A DNA stretch of 64,000 bases from Owenia fusiformis (taxonomy: Eukaryota; Annelida; Polychaeta; Sabellida; Oweniidae). The DNA lies in the NCBI GenBank assembly GCA_903813345.2, contig CAIIXF020000001.1, positions 39,093,366 to 39,157,365 on the forward strand. The letters are read 5' to 3'. Made by a program: the position numbers and the translations under genes. The notes under the pieces are model-generated. The model was given only the letters and a program-made list of their open reading frames with translations. It was not told where the DNA came from and ran no database searches. Below are positions 48,901 through 51,594 of this stretch, piece after piece. How positions within the stretch are numbered: the stretch's first letter is position 1; each line of letters starts with the position of its first letter.

Positions 48901-51467
48901 TATATTGATGTTGAACAAAAATAACTTAAAACAGGAATCCTATTGACAGAGGTTTTAAAATGGGCCAATTGTTGACAGACAGACGGACGGATGAACGGAC
49001 ACAGACGGACGGACGGATGGATGGATGGACGGATGGACAGACAAACAGACAGACAGACAAGTGAGTGATTGCAATAGCTCACCATGTGAGCTAAAAAAGA
49101 TCACTGAAGGTCAAATCTTAAATATAAAGTCAGATTTGAACTTCTGAAAACTGAAGTCAGTCTAAACAGTATTTGTTAAGTTAATGGACGTTTTAAAGGC
49201 CCCATATAAAGTTTAAACCACTTTGGCTTATATTGTAGTCTTACACAATGTTATCAAAGTGTGATATGTGAAACTTTTTTTTTAAATTTTACAAAAAGTG
49301 GTTTTTGATAGACTTTTTGTTCCAAAATTTGTGAATTTATTTATAACCAACTTTTAGAGGTCACTCATATCTTCTAATTAGCCACAATTCATACCAATGC
49401 ATAGCATTCATCCTCCTATGTTTTCGCCGAAAAAATTAAGAAAATCGGTTCATAAATAAGCGAGAAATGAACTTATCAGTGCATGAAAATGGTTCTGAGA
49501 AAACTACATTTCAAAATTTTAGTACTCATAGAAACCAATGGTACGATGATATGTGAGGTTATAAGTGAGGTTATAAGTTATTGAATGATTTGAAGTGCAA
49601 TACAGGATATATTCTGCTCGAGAAATTTTTGGAACGAGACGAAGTCGAGTGACAATACAGAAAATCGAGACAGAATATATCCTGTATTGCACTTCAAATC
49701 ATTCAATAACGTTTTTTTATCGTGTGATCCTCTGTATTGCTACTGAGATTGTCCCCTCCGTACCAATATGTTCTGTATTGCGACAGAGATGATCAACGGG
49801 GACAATCTAAGTAGCAATACAGATTGGTATAGTACAAGAACTGACCAATCAGAAGGCTTCATTTTACAGATCATACGATAAATCTAAATCTTGTTGGGTG
49901 CCAGTTCTGATCCAATATCAAAACAATACCCTTGCATTGGACAGCTCATTTTGATTTACAGTTTTTAAGTCAAAACATATATTGTGCAAAATGATTATTT
50001 TATGAATTTTTGATTGTAATCCTGGGATAAACCGAATATCAAATCATTCCTAGTGATATCATCTATTGTATCTATTGTTCGTAGATATCAAATATTAACA
50101 CAATCGTGTTAGATATTTGAAAGCAAATGTGAAACATTGTTGTTTATGTTATTAACCCTCAGTGTTTTTTCTGCACTTGTGGGGCATAACAGAAATCATT
50201 AAAAAATGTATTGAAATAATTCAAAATCTATTCAATATCACACATAGATGATTTTATCTGTATAGTCTATAGAGATATACATATTGTGTAGGATTTTCTA
50301 ATAGTTTGAGTGCTATTGGTCTATCACTGTCAGTATCATTTACATCATTCACAGTATATTCATTTCCCCAAGGAATGTTGATAACATTTTCTGTAACCAA
50401 TCAAATGAAGGTGTTCTAAGTAAAAGATAACACACAACATACAATGTGTTAATTAAGGTGTAAATGAGCCATAGAAAATATTAACCTAATTTGCCATTGC
50501 CTCCCCTTACATGGAAATGATCGATACAATTGATACAATCAAAATGTAACTGAGATAATAAAAAATTACCCTGCGTGCAGAGTCTAGTTAAAGTACACTC
50601 TGCCTAGTAGAGACCATATTACAGTTTAGTAGCCCCGCCCCCACGACGGGTATTGGTGACAGTTTGGGTAATAAATTACTTCTGACATACGCACTGACCT
50701 TTCTTCCACCAATCAGTGAGCTTGAAAAAACATACGCCAAATGCGTTCTAATTAAATATGCGCATGTCATTGGTCAATTCCGGGCTCAATGATGACGTCA
50801 GAAGGAATGACCATATATAGGACGTCGGTCAAATTTGGCCGACGAACACTGATTTGCGCGGTGAGTTCGCAGGTTTATTTTAGTTTGAAAAGTGAAGACG
50901 AAGCTCTCTTTTAAGAAGTGAAGTCAAACGAACGGAAAGGGTAATAAAAAACAAATTAGGACTATGTATTTTTTATTTTTGCATTAATCTTTGGTGAGGC
51001 ATGTTTTTTAAAGAGTCAAAATAGTTTGGCAGCCAGTTAGCAACTATAGACCCTTTACTGGTCAGTGTCTTCTTTTATCATTCACTTGTTATAGTAGAGA
51101 AATGTGCACAGATTATTTTAAATATTTCATCAGATTAAGCATAGATGGGTAATTATGAAAACCTAGGCAAATGTCATTGAAATGAGATTCCAATGAGATT
51201 AAAATGAATCTACAGAAGAAACCTGTAACATCATCAAACAATGCTACCAAAGTGTCATATATCAGCCATCATGATAAACCATGACATCTCAAATCTTCTC
51301 AGCCCATGTTTCAGGTGAAACAGAAAGATGCTATGAGTATCAGAATTTATATCAGCATTAACTTGAATCTTACCTCCGTATAAATCATATATGTTGGCAT
51401 TTGTTGCTGTAGGGATCATGCAGAACATAGCCAAGAAAATAAGGCATCGTATCTGCAGTTCCTCCAT
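6840..51467 (-). CDS. gp130-like class I cytokine receptor, 12 exons, 3' part outside window
   Basis: Spliced coding exons on the minus strand: 51467-51374, 40019-39684, 31780-31657, 30852-30689, 21400-21249, 19814-19652, 18395-18298, 12377-12167, 10082-9937, 8599-8434, 7456-7295, 6998-6840. Phases chain without conflict (1,1,2,1,0,1,0,1,0,1,1,1), giving about 658 codons. Order of domains: signal peptide, Ig-like, cytokine-binding module (two FN3-like domains), then three FN3 domains. This matches the ectodomain of gp130/LIFR-type receptors, which bind helical cytokines at the cell surface and signal through JAK/STAT (family knowledge). Seen: C-x9-C-x-W (CRSYQWKGMTCTW), second Cys pair, WSEWK near the end of the module, and two exons per FN3. 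No transmembrane segment or box1/box2 region is visible, so the gene continues beyond base 1. Drosophila Domeless-type receptors are the nearest known invertebrate analogues. Orthology to any one vertebrate receptor is inference. Confidence 0.85.
7295..7456 (-). CDS. Receptor exon 11: first half of D6 (FN3)
   Basis: Acceptor GATTTATAG, donor AATG/GTGTGT; 162 bp, phase 1 to 1. The peptide VPKTAPSDLRLTEQ then SLSIAWKGAP and FIQGYILNI gives FN3 strands A-C. Its frame has no ATG-initiated long reading frame, so recognition depends on splice phase and the APSDL...W pattern. Confidence 0.8.
7719..8418. repeat. 36-bp minisatellite with 108-bp higher-order unit
   Basis: Units of 36 bp (GTGTGGGAGATGGGTAAGAT core) vary in groups of three, so a 108-bp higher-order repeat is repeated about four times. 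It fills the intron between exons 10 and 11, starting about 15 bp past the donor of exon 10. As 36 is a multiple of three, two minus-strand frames are open throughout (ILPISHTV repeats), one continuous with exon 10. Confidence 0.9.
8434..8599 (-). CDS. Receptor exon 10: second half of D5 (FN3)
   Basis: Acceptor TTTTGTAG, donor CTCAG/GTACTG; 166 bp, phase 0 to 1. The peptide begins EGSDLIWRRV and includes LDLTESVQYNVAISVEV, FN3 strands E-F. As in exon 9, the frame does not stop at the donor: it remains open through the adjacent minisatellite to 7655. Confidence 0.84.
8612..9005. repeat. AT-rich minisatellite, ~66-bp units
   Basis: Degenerate tandem units built on GATAATTTTGTAATATCTCA and CAATTAGCTAAAAT. 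It occupies the acceptor side of the intron between exons 9 and 10, close to the polypyrimidine tract of exon 10. No coding potential. Confidence 0.8.
9148..9905. repeat. 42-bp minisatellite, about 18 copies
   Basis: Nearly identical 42-bp units (CTTTGACTCCAGATCCCTTA core). The array begins about 30 bp beyond the donor of exon 9. Being a multiple of three, it leaves long frames open on both strands (minus: VGHFICKGSGVKDQ, DLESKSKWVISYVR; plus: MTHLLFDSRSLTYE). High similarity among units indicates recent amplification. A TATACAGTATATG insertion variant occurs at both ends. Confidence 0.93.
9937..10082 (-). CDS. Receptor exon 9: first half of D5 (FN3)
   Basis: Acceptor AACTATAG, donor GCAGG/GTAAGA; 146 bp, phase 1 to 0. 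The peptide starts APPNVQNGYVEHQ and has GSLLVKWTNPEE and MYYVTVYWCEG, FN3 strands A-C. Reading past the donor without splicing stays open through the adjacent 42-bp minisatellite as far as 9181. Confidence 0.85.
10567..10749. mobile_element. hAT-like MITE, CAGGCCTGTAGCCAG termini
   Basis: Terminal inverted repeats CAGGCCTGTAGCCAG and CTGGCTACGGGCCTG, with GTACC next to both ends. C-rich subterminal runs (CCCCCCTCCCCC, GAACCCCCCTTGG). Related copies sit at 27218-27364 and, with different interior, 40736-41012. The remainder of this intron (10083-12166) is AT-rich with nothing else recognised except a hairpin end at 12047-12125. Confidence 0.7.
12047..12125 (+). repeat. Right end of family-B pearl-like element
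   Basis: A GACGGACGG/GATGG microsatellite is followed by GACAACAATAGCTCA, TTATA and TGAGCTTAA: a hairpin with AGCTCA/TGAGCT arms. The same end occurs complete at 46975-47036 and 48965-49097. No matching left end is present nearby, so this is a solo right end. Confidence 0.55.
12167..12377 (-). CDS. Receptor exon 8: second half of D4 (FN3)
   Basis: Acceptor TTTTTAG, donor TTTCAG/GTAATA; 211 bp, phase 0 to 1. The peptide runs from EVAAYQRNGDIISHI through NLKRDTPYIFYVTSLNSKG, the classic FN3 'L.p.t.Y.f.V.a.n..G' pattern of strands E-F-G. It joins exon 7 directly to complete D4. The intron upstream is nearly 6 kb, mostly satellite. Confidence 0.86.
12808..14010 (+). mobile_element. Pearl/Helentron-associated-like element, family A, copy 1
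   Basis: Left end CTAGAAAAACAGCAACT then ATCCCACCGAAC; right end GTTCGGTGGGAT, an inverted match to the left subterminal block. The interior has about six ~145-bp tandem units built on AAAATGGCCGCCATTTTGAA and ATTTGAGTTATCAAAGATTA, then a (GACGGACG)n microsatellite at about 13910-13970. The element ends in a hairpin (TATCCCCCTCGAAC...). Tandem core, ACGG microsatellite and subterminal repeats are features of pearl elements described in bivalves. Confidence 0.72.
14011..14454. repeat. Foldback segment with 12-nt perfect hairpin
   Basis: TAAGTATAGAATAAATCAGT occurs at about 14026 and again near 14360, with an inverted relative near 14180. At its centre TGAGCGGGTGAT (14252-14263) pairs with ATCACCCGCTCA (14273-14284). 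A related GGTGAGTTGGAGATATAT segment lies near 12570. Noncoding. Confidence 0.55.
14455..17565. repeat. Satellite array, 104-bp monomer, about 30 copies
   Basis: Monomers spaced 104 bp run head to tail (e.g. GGCACATTATTGAAAATGTG at 14561 and 14665). Each contains GAGACTG and CAGTCTC about 20 nt apart, able to pair as a stem, plus GATGACATTGTTGCACTATA. Variants (ATGTACAGTG versus GTATACAGTG; missing A in ACTATAGCAG) are shared by non-adjacent monomers, pointing to block amplification. It lies in the intron between exons 7 and 8. No reading frame spans it. Confidence 0.95.
17566..18297. other. Intron sequence, nothing recognised
   Basis: Unique-looking AT-rich sequence between the 104-bp satellite and exon 7. 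No reading frame, inverted repeat or RNA gene was seen. Confidence 0.5.
18298..18395 (-). CDS. Receptor exon 7: first half of D4 (FN3)
   Basis: Acceptor TATTGCAG, donor TGGCAG/GTAAGAG; 98 bp, phase 1 to 0. In the required frame it reads RPSGPPKFGPGSFYITK and ends IKILWQ, a domain-linker proline run followed by FN3 strands A and B. Other frames through this exon are open for longer but do not fit the phases. Confidence 0.78.
18931..19110 (+). mobile_element. Mariner-like terminus fragment
   Basis: TACAGGGTGGGTCAATAAAA at 18931 resembles mariner inverted-repeat tips (TA followed by CAGGGTG.GTCAA). The opposite tip was not found in the following 1.5 kb and no transposase frame is present, so this is a one-ended fragment or a chance match. 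The rest of the intron (18396-19651) shows nothing else. Confidence 0.4.
19652..19814 (-). CDS. Receptor exon 6: second half of D3 with WSEWK motif
   Basis: Acceptor TTTCAG, donor CTA/GTATGT; 163 bp, phase 0 to 1. The peptide holds YTTYTIAIRCKPKQGLYW and then WSEWKNS at the position of the WSXWS box of class I cytokine receptors. The fifth residue is Lys rather than Ser, so the motif is degenerate (WSEWK). This closes the cytokine-binding module; the next exon begins a new FN3 with a Pro-rich linker. Confidence 0.86.
19815..21248. other. Intron between exons 5 and 6
   Basis: AT-rich, apparently low-copy sequence. No reading frame, tandem array or clear terminal repeat was seen on either strand. 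Confidence 0.5.
21249..21400 (-). CDS. Receptor exon 5: first half of D3
   Basis: Acceptor TTTTCCAG; donor chosen as TTGG/GTAACC (21248) because only this site gives phase 0, as needed by exon 6. A later GT (AGTTCA) gives the wrong phase. The peptide starts VEVAPVNEIQC and includes IEILWSHAKDAD and YDVLYKGQW, the A-C strands of a cytokine-receptor FN3 domain. Confidence 0.82.
21687..21882. repeat. 87-bp minisatellite, left block
   Basis: Just over two units of 87-88 bp (AACATCTAAGAGCAT ... ATAATTTCTCATTTAGGCAG). The first full unit, starting AACCATGTGCAAGG at 21707, is essentially identical over its first 65+ bp to the first unit of the right block at 25729, beyond the LINE. Confidence 0.85.
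22400..25704 (+). pseudogene. LINE ORF2: endonuclease and reverse transcriptase, interrupted
   Basis: Endonuclease motifs: INVRGLQ and QETHC in the first part (22400-22772), then GGDFNV, SRLDYFL and ADHQFV after the insert. Reverse transcriptase blocks: SPGSDGLTSEFY, WRPISLLNTDYKI, DQTGFIKGR, FIDFEKAFD (block A), GVRQGCPLSPYLF, and YADDTSVFV (catalytic YADD). Reading across the TTAA insert as one TTAA restores a continuous frame; the only other break is a TGA after GRNISENI. The frame ends at FEPFKK; a shifted frame continues into the minisatellite, so the natural C-terminus is uncertain. Confidence 0.88.
22777..23263. mobile_element. TTAA-flanked MITE inside the LINE endonuclease
   Basis: The 487-bp segment is flanked by TTAA at 22773-22776 and 23264-23267. 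Removing it with one TTAA joins NNGEV and NLSNIAKK in frame, which fixes both borders. It is noncoding and differs in composition from the LINE. TTAA duplications are made by piggyBac and Kolobok transposases, but the tips (GCTAACG / GCAAAGC) are not the usual CCC or GGG, so the family is unknown. Confidence 0.78.
25729..26160. repeat. 87-bp minisatellite, right block, five units
   Basis: Five consecutive units of 87-88 bp (ATAATTTCTCATTTAGGTAG core), the last diverging at AAGAACTCTGC. The first unit matches the left block. The units contain a short open frame (NFSFRQVFLLYPSTLKN) that follows on from the shifted C-terminal frame of the LINE. Confidence 0.88.
26161..28052. other. Intron sequence with one hAT-like MITE
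   Basis: A worn left-end fragment of family A is seen at about 26165-26215 (CCAACCCAACAAAACATAT). Otherwise AT-rich sequence without reading frames apart from the MITE at 27218-27364. Confidence 0.45.
27218..27364. mobile_element. hAT-like MITE, copy 2
   Basis: Left CAGGGCGATAACCAG, right CTGGCTACAGGCCTG, with ACTAG adjoining both ends. Shares AAGTGAACCCCCCTTGG and TTTTAGCCATTTTTG-like interior with the copy at 10567-10749, so both belong to one family. Confidence 0.68.
28053..28890. mobile_element. TTAA-flanked MITE, ~830 bp
   Basis: TTAA at 28053-28056 and 28887-28890. Inside, AGTCCCCGTCTAAAGTTT and the reverse complement of the right end (AGGCCCCATGTAAAGTTT) match at 15 of 18 positions. 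No coding frame. A partial copy in opposite orientation lies at 49193-49555, sharing several hundred bases including the right tip. TTAA target sites point to piggyBac or Kolobok mobilisation. Confidence 0.72.
29167..30078 (+). mobile_element. Pearl-like family A, copy 2
   Basis: Begins CTAGAAAAACAGCAACTCC with AAATCCCACAGAAC, has about four ~145-bp units with AAAATGGCCGCCATTTTG, and ends in CCCCTCGAACGAGGGG, a perfect 16-nt palindrome, then TGGGATAAAT. The ACGG microsatellite is missing, so this is a shortened form. Confidence 0.7.
30079..30688. other. Intron sequence with a dispersed repeat
   Basis: 30212-30270 and 30546-30585 match, in reverse complement, one contiguous stretch at 51265-51345 next to exon 1 (41 nt with one mismatch; about 36 nt with two). 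The roughly 275 bp between them are absent from the other copy. Confidence 0.6.
30689..30852 (-). CDS. Receptor exon 4: second half of D2
   Basis: Acceptor TTTTTACAG, donor ATAG/GTAGTG; 164 bp, phase 2 to 1. The frame is set by the incoming GA and gives DFNESIRC, then HSCEW: the second conserved cysteine pair of the cytokine-binding module. It ends with a typical strand sequence (FGLVIEAENELG). No standalone start codon exists, so the exon is recognised only through phase and domain content. Confidence 0.8.
30853..31656. other. Intron between exons 3 and 4
   Basis: A left-end fragment of family A is at about 31001-31060 (AAAAACAGCAACTCCCAGAG, CCACCGAACAAAACAT). The rest is unremarkable AT-rich intron. 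Confidence 0.5.
31657..31780 (-). CDS. Receptor exon 3: cytokine-binding module, first half of D2
   Basis: Acceptor TTTCAG, donor GTAAGT; 124 bp, phase 1 to 2. The peptide begins APSKPVNIQC and contains C-x9-C-x-W (CRSYQWKGMTCTW), the hallmark of the N-terminal domain of class I cytokine-binding modules, followed by an EWTLYYTL strand. The exon sits just beside a 25-bp minisatellite and a LINE inserted upstream of its acceptor. Confidence 0.88.
31795..32012. repeat. 25-bp minisatellite, left block
   Basis: Tandem units of 25 bp (ACACATACACACTCTGTAT), degrading toward exon 3 into TA-rich sequence. The same array continues at 35179 after the LINE. Minus-strand frames full of FYIQSVYVFLY are by-products of the repeat. 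Confidence 0.88.
32013..35178 (+). mobile_element. Jockey/CR1-type LINE inserted in the minisatellite
   Basis: 5'-truncated non-LTR element. It starts within the endonuclease domain and ends in AATAAATAAATA plus an A-run at 35178. The minisatellite bases just before it (31983-32012) are repeated right after it (35179-35208), consistent with a target-site duplication of up to about 30 bp, although the tandem target makes the length ambiguous. Frameshifts near 32290, 32588, 32820 and 34140, an in-frame TAA near 34435, and a probable deletion at 32588 mark it as dead. Confidence 0.85.
32020..35025 (+). pseudogene. Broken LINE polyprotein: EN, RT and C-terminal CCHC
   Basis: Endonuclease: LGVCETFFSDRNP, SGGGIGFFI, MGDFNGR, ending at ITWARNN. 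Reverse transcriptase (32820-34140): GKAVGIDQIPNEFIKNG, NYRGITINSNVYKLF, FLDISKAFDVV (block A), KQGCCLSPTLFSL, FFADDIVLIAESE (FADD instead of YADD). After RT, two further frames (34144-34437, 34486-35025) end with LCNLC-x(7)-H-x(4)-C, a C-terminal zinc knuckle seen in several LINE clades. Exact clade not resolved. Confidence 0.86.
35179..35600. repeat. 25-bp minisatellite, right block
   Basis: Continuation of the array at 31795-32012. It grades from regular CACACTCTGTATATAG units into irregular ACACATATA-rich sequence by 35600. Confidence 0.88.
35905..36050. repeat. GC-richer inverted repeat with TTTCGGCA/CCGAAA motifs
   Basis: GACGCCGTTTCGGCATCG near 35909 pairs with GGTACCGAAATTTGGCGTC near 36026. 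Between them are further copies of CGGCACCGTTTCGACACCGAA. Probably a small foldback element. No coding frame. Confidence 0.5.
36051..38440. other. Intron sequence with repeat fragments
   Basis: Contains a family A left-end fragment at about 36608-36655. A segment near 37165-37255 (CAAAATGTCACCACCTAGTT) recurs near 48175-48245. A foldback-family copy lies at about 37575-37735. The remainder is AT-rich without genes. Confidence 0.5.
37575..37735. mobile_element. Foldback MITE of the CATCTTTCAGTTTTGC family
   Basis: GCATCTTTCAGTTTTGCATA on the left and CTGTACAAAACTGAAAAGAA on the right are inverted copies. Related elements occur at 52898-53085, 59770-59800 (fragment) and 60655-60893. Confidence 0.55.
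38440..38987 (+). mobile_element. Pearl-like element, family D
   Basis: Left subterminal GATCACACCATCAAA pairs with right TTTGATGGGATAAT. About two and a half ~150-bp units (CTTCAAAATGGCCACCAG, CTCTAGAACTTGATATC) are followed by a short GGACGGACATACG microsatellite. The GCCTCGGAACTTCGTTTG end resembles family A. A stray unit of this family lies at 47040-47165. Confidence 0.6.
39369..39513. mobile_element. Foldback MITE, 144 bp
   Basis: TGGGTCACATTTGCTGCGAT pairs with ATCGGAGCAAATGTGACCA. The inner arms CGGTCGATTGAGTATTTTG and CAAAATACTCAATCGGCCG are almost perfect complements, so nearly the whole element folds into one stem. It lies about 170 bp past the donor of exon 2. Confidence 0.78.
39684..40019 (-). 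CDS. Receptor exon 2: Ig-like domain D1
   Basis: The exon is bounded by TTTCAG (acceptor) and GTGAGT (donor); length 336 bp, phase 1 to 1. The translation has an Ig fold signature: a first cysteine in DLICNLT, a second in the DRGYYSC motif (DxGxYxC type), and several N-glycosylation sequons (NLT, NQT, NET, NVT, NIS). A single exon for a whole Ig domain with symmetrical phase-1 introns is the usual module of this receptor class. gp130 and LIFR also carry an Ig-like domain N-terminal to a cytokine-binding module. Confidence 0.85.
40277..41044. mobile_element. Long-armed foldback element carrying a hAT-like insert
   Basis: GGTCCCCAACTGGTTATAAA at the left and the reverse complement of the right end (GGTCCACACCTTGTTATTTA) pair. 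The arms run about 330 bp and include GGATGAACTTCC, CAAGAAGGA and ATCCAAATATTTTACCC. The centre holds TAATCGAGTGAGATTTCCTC and its inverted partner. The right arm is split by the MITE at 40736-41012. Confidence 0.75.
40736..41012. mobile_element. hAT-like MITE, CAGGGGCGTAGCCAG termini
   Basis: Terminal repeats CAGGGGCGTAGCCAG and CTGGCTACGCCC, with GGGGGGGTGCGAT runs inside both ends. Flanked by TAAAGACG and TGAAGACG, a 7/8 target-site duplication of the 8-bp size made by hAT transposases. No transposase frame. Confidence 0.8.
41045..44120. other. Intron sequence with a degenerate GATATTGG array
   Basis: From about 42120 to 42680 short motifs (TTGGGTGATATTG, TTGGGCTAATATT) recur irregularly, probably a decayed minisatellite. 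Elsewhere AT-rich sequence with no gene. Confidence 0.5.
44121..45446 (+). mobile_element. Pearl-like element, family C, beside a family B left end
   Basis: TAGTACCATGGGTACTGGGC (family B left end) at 44121 runs to about 44185. There ATCGCACCC begins another element whose right end GGGTGCGATAA (about 45437) is its inverted partner. In between are about seven units of 161-166 bp (ACGGAAAATCCAAAATGGCC, GGTTTGGCTGGAAACCTGTA) and a GCCCGCTCGCCCGCCC stretch. The hairpin AGCACC/GGGTGC closes the right end. Noncoding. Confidence 0.65.
45601..47036 (+). mobile_element. Pearl-like element, family B, copy 1
   Basis: Left end GGGTACTGGGCTCACATGG. Units contain AAAATGGCGGCCATTTTGAA and TGAGCTTTTGAACCAGGAG. 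A GACGGACGGATGGACAGAC microsatellite is followed by GCAATAGCTCACATGTGAGC, a perfect terminal hairpin. A ~680-bp block of other sequence (46080-46770, with CCTACTCCATCCCCCACCC) separates the units, so the copy is probably compound. Confidence 0.62.
47160..47500. repeat. Partial copy of the 60.6-kb foldback family
   Basis: GACCACTCAGTTGTAATATA, TACATGAAAGACATTTATAT and TTCAGCCATGTTAATTTTTT follow the order of the arm at 60950-61120. TGGGCAATATATTTTCCCAT and CCGTGGTCTTTTGATTCC give part of the inverted arm. Confidence 0.5.
47501..48490. other. Intron sequence, repeat fragments only
   Basis: A worn family A left end is at about 47755 (AACAGCAACGCCAAAGCGTA). 48245-48475 has irregular repeats of TTTTTGACCTTGAGAA and AGGTCAAA. 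No gene seen. Confidence 0.45.
48491..49097 (+). mobile_element. Pearl-like element, family B, copy 2
   Basis: Left TAGTACCGTGGGTACTGGGC, about two units with AAATGGCGGCCATTTT, an extended GACGGACGGATGGATGG microsatellite (48965-49060), and right end AATAGCTCACCATGTGAGCT. The cleanest copy of family B in the window. Confidence 0.7.
49193..49555 (-). mobile_element. Partial inverted copy of the 28-kb TTAA MITE
   Basis: Starts TTAAAGGCCCCATATAAAGT, the reverse complement of the right end of the element at 28053-28890. It stays similar through TGGTTTTTGATAGACTTTTT and ACCAATGGTACGATGATAT, where it stops; the other terminus is missing. Confidence 0.68.
49577..49710. repeat. Perfect 40-nt inverted repeat, 54-nt loop
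   Basis: 49577-49616 and 49671-49710 are exact reverse complements (starting GTTATTGAATGATTTGAAGT). The loop contains CTCGAG...ACTTCGTCTCG-like partial symmetry. A second inverted pair follows (TTTATCGTGTGATC near 49717, GATCATACGATAAA near 49869) enclosing GATTGTCCCC/GGGGACAATC. Confidence 0.9.
49885..50580. other. Intron sequence, nothing recognised
   Basis: AT-rich sequence between the foldback elements and the promoter-like cluster. No frame or repeat structure of note. Confidence 0.45.
50633..50860 (+). promoter_or_regulatory. Promoter-like cluster: GC box, CCAAT boxes, CRE, TATA
   Basis: In order on the plus strand: CCCCGCCCCC (50633-50642), ATTGG (50652-50656), CCAAT (50709-50713), ATTGG (50769-50773), the consensus CRE TGACGTCA (50793-50800) and TATATAG (50814-50820). 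An imperfect palindrome GTCGGTCAAATTTGGCCGAC follows at 50824-50843, and a donor-like GCG/GTGAGT at 50861. The spacing is that of a Pol II promoter and short first exon pointing right, opposite to the receptor. No downstream plus-strand exon was recognised, so it may belong to a retroelement LTR, a noncoding transcript or an unseen gene. Confidence 0.5.
50945..51373. other. Intron next to receptor exon 1
   Basis: 51265-51345 is an inverted relative of sequence at 30212-30585. The rest up to the donor at 51373 is AT-rich intron. Confidence 0.55.
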
Positions 51468-51594
51468 GGAGCTACTCCTCAATCTACCAGCTTGTCCTCC
51501 TAGTGGTCTTGTTGCTACTGCATTCTCAGTTGCCAGATTCTCCCTTTTCACCTGTTAGCAGGTGCACCTTATCCACATTGGTAATCCCAGCATA
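51374..51594 (-). CDS. Receptor exon 1: 5'UTR end and signal peptide
   Basis: An acceptor (TTTCAG, exon from 51594) is followed by an untranslated stretch with a short upstream ATG reading frame, then ATG at 51467 (MEELQIRC). The first 24 residues form a typical signal peptide: charged start, hydrophobic core (LIFLAMFCMI) and a small-residue end (TNA). The frame upstream is open only to a GTG near 51551, with a stop before it, so the ATG at 51467 is chosen. The exon ends at GGAG/GTAAG (donor at 51373) in phase 1, which fits exon 2. At least one further 5' noncoding exon must lie at higher coordinates; it was not identified. Confidence 0.75.
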
